A DNA stretch of 54,826 nt. Source: Muribaculaceae bacterium. Lineage in GTDB: Bacteria; Bacteroidota; Bacteroidia; Bacteroidales; Muribaculaceae. The stretch lies in assembly GCA_029057985.1 (NCBI GenBank), contig JAIDYR010000065.1, positions 1 through 54,826 of the forward strand, in the 5' to 3' direction. Both the position numbers and the translations under genes were made by a program. This document shows, one piece after another, positions 52,511-54,826 of this stretch. The notes beneath the pieces were generated by a model. The model did not search any database. It saw only the letters and a list, made by a program, of their open reading frames with translations, and was not told the origin of the DNA. How positions within the stretch are numbered: the first letter of the stretch is position 1; every line of letters starts with the position of its first letter.

Positions 52511-53440
52511 ATGAATAGGAATCAGAAGATTATTCTCTGGGGAGCGGTTGGGGTTTTTGTCATCATGGTAGGTATGGTAGCGATGTTGCTGACTCGTACT
52601 AATGAGCAGAATGATGCCGTTAATGAAGCCATGGCCAAGGCTGATTCTCTGGCTCTTGCCAATGATCGCCTTCAGCTCACCAATGAGTTTAATCAACTCA
52701 ATGCCGACTTTTCCCAATATGAAGATCAGCAGATTTATCTGAAGAATGATTCCCTGGTGCAGCAGTATAATCAGGCCCGAATGAAAGTTGAGGGTCTGCT
52801 TAGGGAATTGAACGCAGAGAAGGCCAACAATGCCAAGAATAATGCACAGAACCGTAAGCGTATTCAGCAGCTTGAGGCGGAAATTGCGTCCCTTAAGAAA
52901 ATTGTGCGTCATTATCTGGAAGAGATCAAGCGTCTTGGAGAGGAAAATGAAGGATTGAAGAAAGAGATTCAGGAAGTCAATCAGCGCAATGAGCAACTTG
53001 TGGCGCGTGCTGACAACGCCGAGCGCGACAATGCAGTCTTGACGCAGGAAGTGACCAAGGCAAAGAAGCTCTCGATAAGTGGGTTGTCGTTCTCAGCCTA
53101 TAATAAGAAAGGTAAGAAAGAGAATAAGATCAATAAGGCTACGTCATTAGGAGCATCTTTCTCGATCAATCCGAATGCAACTGCCTCAGCCGGAATGAAG
53201 ACAGTCTATATGCGTGTGATTTCTCCGGATGGTACGGTGCTCGGGGGCGGTCCTTCGTTCTCCTACGATGGCGCATCATTGCAGTCGAGTGGCTCGAAAT
53301 CCATTGAATACGACAACGGCGAGGTCCACGTGACTATATATACTCAGGTCAACACAACGCTGACCCCCGGAGACTATAAGGTAGAGATCTTCTGCGACGG
53401 GGCTCGACTCGGCTCCCGGTCATTCAATATGAATAAATGA
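52511..53440 (+). CDS. coiled-coil inner-membrane-anchored protein
   Basis: A 309-aa protein with one N-terminal helix (residues 6-27, KIILWGAVGVFVIMVGMVAM) followed by a periplasm- or cytoplasm-facing coiled coil (about 30-190; LNAEKANNAKNNAQNRKRIQ is a sample). The last 110 residues are beta-rich (FSINPNATASAGMKTVYMRV, VHVTIYTQVNTTLTPGDYKV) and may form a small sandwich domain. I do not know a family name. It sits after the transglycosylase gene and ends before a strong terminator, so it may be an envelope-structure factor. Confidence 0.75.
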   Translation: MNRNQKIILWGAVGVFVIMVGMVAMLLTRTNEQNDAVNEAMAKADSLALANDRLQLTNEFNQLNADFSQYEDQQIYLKNDSLVQQYNQARMKVEGLLRELNAEKANNAKNNAQNRKRIQQLEAEIASLKKIVRHYLEEIKRLGEENEGLKKEIQEVNQRNEQLVARADNAERDNAVLTQEVTKAKKLSISGLSFSAYNKKGKKENKINKATSLGASFSINPNATASAGMKTVYMRVISPDGTVLGGGPSFSYDGASLQSSGSKSIEYDNGEVHVTIYTQVNTTLTPGDYKVEIFCDGARLGSRSFNMNK

Positions 53441-53466
53441 AAAAGTGAAAAATGAATAAGTGAAAG

Positions 53467-53495
53467 CGGCTCGTGCTTATGCGCGAGCCGTTTTT
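53467..53495 (+). terminator. intrinsic terminator of the coiled-coil gene
   Basis: A 10-bp stem with one G-T pair (53467-53476 with 53481-53490) and a 4-base loop is followed by five T. It is 27 bases after the stop codon at 53440. Confidence 0.85.
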
Positions 53496-53524
53496 GAATG
53501 TATTTGATAATAATGTATTTGGTA

Positions 53525-53550
53525 ATATAGTTTCGCTTGCGAAACTATAT
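53525..53550. repeat. dispersed palindrome, copy C
   Basis: A perfect 11-bp stem ending in TTTCG/CGAAA around the loop CTTG. It is the cleanest copy of the family at 38124, 39181 and 54732. Confidence 0.75.
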
Positions 53551-53586
53551 GGTTATACAGGAATAGGGCGAAGCCTGTAAAATACC

Positions 53587-53638
53587 TTATGCCCCGGGTA
53601 GCGCAGGCTATGACCGGGCGCGTAAGATACGGGCATAA
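53587..53638. other. structured intergenic element
   Basis: An outer stem (TTATGCCC at 53587 with GGGCATAA ending at 53638) encloses a GC-rich hairpin (53593-53618: CCCGG/CCGGG and TAGC/GCTA with loop GCAG). A small hairpin ACAGG/CCTGT lies just upstream (about 53557-53579). No gene is seen. It may be a small RNA, a processed tail or a repeat; nothing here decides which. Confidence 0.35.
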
Positions 53639-53642
53639 AAAG

Positions 53643-53679
53643 AGTCGATGCAAATCCCGAAAGGGGAAAAGCATCGACT
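53643..53679 (-). terminator. terminator of the small lipoprotein gene
   Basis: AGTCGATGC (53643-53651) pairs with GCATCGACT (53671-53679); a second short hairpin CCC/GGG lies inside. CTTTTT follows on the minus strand, and TTTTTT follows on the plus strand, so it can work in both directions. It is 56 bases after the stop codon at 53735. Confidence 0.75.
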
Positions 53680-53734
53680 ATGTTTTTTCTGTCTGAGATT
53701 CGTATCTCTTTCAGAGGATGACTCGGAGAGCTAA

Positions 53735-53947
53735 TTATTTAGCTTCAGCAGAATCAGCCTTTACTTCCTCAGTAGCGGGAGCTACTTCAGTTGCAGAGTC
53801 AGCAGCTGCGTTAGTGTCTTCAGCTACTTCTTCAGTTGCGGGAGTAGTGTCAGCAGCTACAGAGTCAGTATTAGCAGCTTCCTTAGAGGAGCAAGATACG
53901 AGTGCTACGCTGAATACAACAGCGAGAGCGAGAATTACTTTCTTCAT
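53735..53947 (-). CDS. small acidic lipoprotein
   Basis: A 70-aa protein. The first 19 residues form a signal with lipobox VSCSSKE (Cys about residue 19), so it is probably lipidated. The mature about 50 residues are almost only Ala, Glu, Asp, Thr, Val and Ser, with repeated APATEEV-like blocks, and are likely unstructured. It has a clear promoter and terminator and stands alone, which suggests strong separate expression. I know no family; the sequence type is common in abundant small Bacteroidales lipoproteins. Confidence 0.85.
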   Translation of the reverse strand: MKKVILALAVVFSVALVSCSSKEAANTDSVAADTTPATEEVAEDTNAAADSATEVAPATEEVKADSAEAK

Positions 53948-54001
53948 TTTCTTAAAAATTTAAAATAATAAAACAATGTTTTTTTGCTATCAAAAACGAT
54001 G

Positions 54002-54032
54002 CAAATTTACTAACTTTTTCCTAAACAGCAAA
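54002..54032 (-). promoter_or_regulatory. consensus Bacteroides promoter of the small lipoprotein gene
   Basis: Minus-strand TTTG (54029-54032) and TAAATTTG (54002-54009) match the -33 TTTG and -7 TAnnTTTG boxes exactly, separated by 19 bases. The predicted transcript start is about 45-50 bases before the ATG at 53947. Confidence 0.75.
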
Positions 54033-54092
54033 AGATTGCCGGATAAATATTGCTAAAATAGCTTATATTTAACATATATTAACAGTAGGCGG

Positions 54093-54139
54093 ATTAATTT
54101 ACGCTCCCACAAGACCAGCTTGCAGGAGCGTATATTAAT
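54093..54139 (-). terminator. large hairpin downstream of ribH
   Basis: A 15-bp stem with one mismatch (54093-54107 with 54125-54139) and a 17-nt loop lies 48 bases after the ribH stop. The T-tract is weak, so it may be a terminator or a 3' stabilising hairpin. Confidence 0.4.
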
Positions 54140-54187
54140 GGCACTTCCTAAATATATCTTTCTGTCAACTACTAGATTATATCTTAA

Positions 54188-54688
54188 TTAATGCTGACTC
54201 AGAGAGATTGATGCGTGAAAATTGGCCATCTCGACAGCAGCTACGGCTGCTTCTGCGCCCTTGTTGCCAAGTGCGCCTCCGGCGCGATCTTTGGCTTGCT
54301 GAAGATTATTGGTTGTGATAACGCCGAAGATAAGAGGTGTCTCTCCCCGAGCATTTATGGCAGCGGCTCCTTGGGCAGCTTGCTGACAGACGTAGTCAAA
54401 ATGAGGAGTATCGCCTCTGATTACGCATCCGATGATTATGACGGCCGACGGGCGACGGCGTGCCAGTACGCCCGCTGCATTGACGAGTTCGACTGTGCCG
54501 GGGACTTCATGGAGTCGGATATTCTTTTGACGCGCTCCTGCTTTGAGAAGGGTTTCGACTGCCGCATCGCGCAAGGCGTGGGTAATCTCCGGATTCCACT
54601 TGGCGGTGACTATATCGCAAGTGAATATATCTTTATCGAAGACGGCGGGAATCTCGAGTTCCGTGCCGTTAGTATTCAGGATGGTCAT
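54188..54688 (-). CDS. ribH: 6,7-dimethyl-8-ribityllumazine synthase
   Basis: A 166-aa riboflavin-pathway enzyme; it condenses 5-amino-6-ribitylaminouracil with dihydroxybutanone phosphate. Recognisable blocks: DIVTAKWNPEITHALRDAA (Trp in place of the usual Phe at the substrate site), HEVPGTVELVNAA, VIIIGCVIRGDTPHFDYVC with the catalytic His, and PLIFGVITTNNLQQAKDRAG, ending in GNKGAEAAVAAVEM. The family forms 60-mers or pentamers. It has its own start about 60 bases from the repeat at the right edge. Confidence 0.96.
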   Translation of the reverse strand: MTILNTNGTELEIPAVFDKDIFTCDIVTAKWNPEITHALRDAAVETLLKAGARQKNIRLHEVPGTVELVNAAGVLARRRPSAVIIIGCVIRGDTPHFDYVCQQAAQGAAAINARGETPLIFGVITTNNLQQAKDRAGGALGNKGAEAAVAAVEMANFHASISLSQH

Positions 54689-54731
54689 AATTTTATTTTT
54701 CTTAAAATAAAATTAAAGTTATAAGTTATGA

Positions 54732-54751
54732 AAGTTTTGCTTGCGAAACTT
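54732..54751. repeat. dispersed palindrome, copy D
   Basis: An 8-bp stem with one G-T pair around the loop CTTG (AAGTTTTG/CGAAACTT). It directly abuts the MITE-like repeat at 54752. Confidence 0.6.
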
Positions 54752-54826
54752 AGAGCCTGTTTACTAAGAACTGTTAAAATATCATTTTGATAGAATATCA
54801 ACGATAAAACGCCCATATTTTGGCCA
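54752..54826. mobile_element. left end of a MITE/IS-like repeat, cut by the window
   Basis: Seventy of 75 bases match 45807-45881 in the same orientation. The copy continues past the window edge, so I cannot tell whether it belongs to a short element or to the end of a full insertion sequence. Confidence 0.65.

Noticed and set aside
53718..53963. Plus-strand 81-aa frame over the small lipoprotein
   Set aside because: It is the reverse of the Ala/Glu-rich codons; the minus-strand gene has a lipobox, consensus promoter and terminator.

Overview
The window comes from a member of the Bacteroidota, most likely order Bacteroidales; Muribaculaceae is my guess within it. The signs are a TonB receptor paired with a DUF4249 lipoprotein, large secreted proteins ending in type IX secretion (T9SS) sorting domains, the parA-parB-DUF5683-lytic transglycosylase block, an LptE/sigma-54 activator pair, and promoters of the Bacteroides type (-33 TTTG, -7 TAnnTTTG) instead of -35/-10 boxes. 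The backbone is moderately GC-rich. Most genes are on the minus strand in short operons.

Left part (1-7.6 kb): an IS66 orf2 remnant, a strong terminator-like hairpin, a large RING-like/TerD-like stress protein with an acyltransferase-3 membrane protein, then a minus-strand run of aat (N-degron L/F-transferase), a TonB receptor and a DUF4249 lipoprotein. From 7.6 to 17.65 kb lies a visibly AT-richer island between aat and clpA/clpS. It reads as one minus-strand transcription unit: a retron-type non-coding RNA (near-perfect a1/a2 stem, two short hairpins, one long msd-like hairpin), a retron reverse transcriptase (NAxxH, YADD and VTG motifs) with a C-terminal extension, a 345-aa protein of unknown function, a receiver-like protein, a protein joining a pseudo-receiver, an intact receiver and a C-terminal HEPN-type RNase motif, an SF1B RecD/Dda-like helicase, a TPR-OB protein, and a WYL regulator interrupted by an in-frame stop. 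I do not recognise this combination as a described retron type. It is the best candidate in the window for a new anti-phage system: the retron would sense or inhibit, phosphorelay-like modules would transmit, and the HEPN domain would be the RNase effector.

Middle (17.7-26.3 kb): clpA and clpS, secG with a long Ala/Pro tail, a small helical protein, lptE, a sigma-54 activator, then a three-gene set (SDR dehydrogenase, flavin-dependent ene-reductase, steroid 5-alpha-reductase family membrane protein). This set matches the gene content of the steroid/bile-acid 5AR-5BR-3betaHSDH pathway known from gut Bacteroidales.

Right part (26.4-54.8 kb): a 1608-aa T9SS cargo protein; purN fused to a C-terminal CD225/dispanin membrane domain, overlapping an MsbA-like ABC exporter; an envelope export operon (TolC, HlyD, two ABC-2 permeases, LpxL-like acyltransferase); a paralogous T9SS protein broken by one frameshift; a MITE-like element; a MATE exporter; parA, parB, DUF5683 and an MltD-like transglycosylase with a long Asn/Lys/Gln linker; a coiled-coil membrane protein; a tiny lipoprotein with a textbook Bacteroides promoter; and ribH. 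Short hairpins with a TTTCG-CTTG-CGAAA core recur four times between genes, and the left end of the MITE-like element recurs at the right edge of the window.
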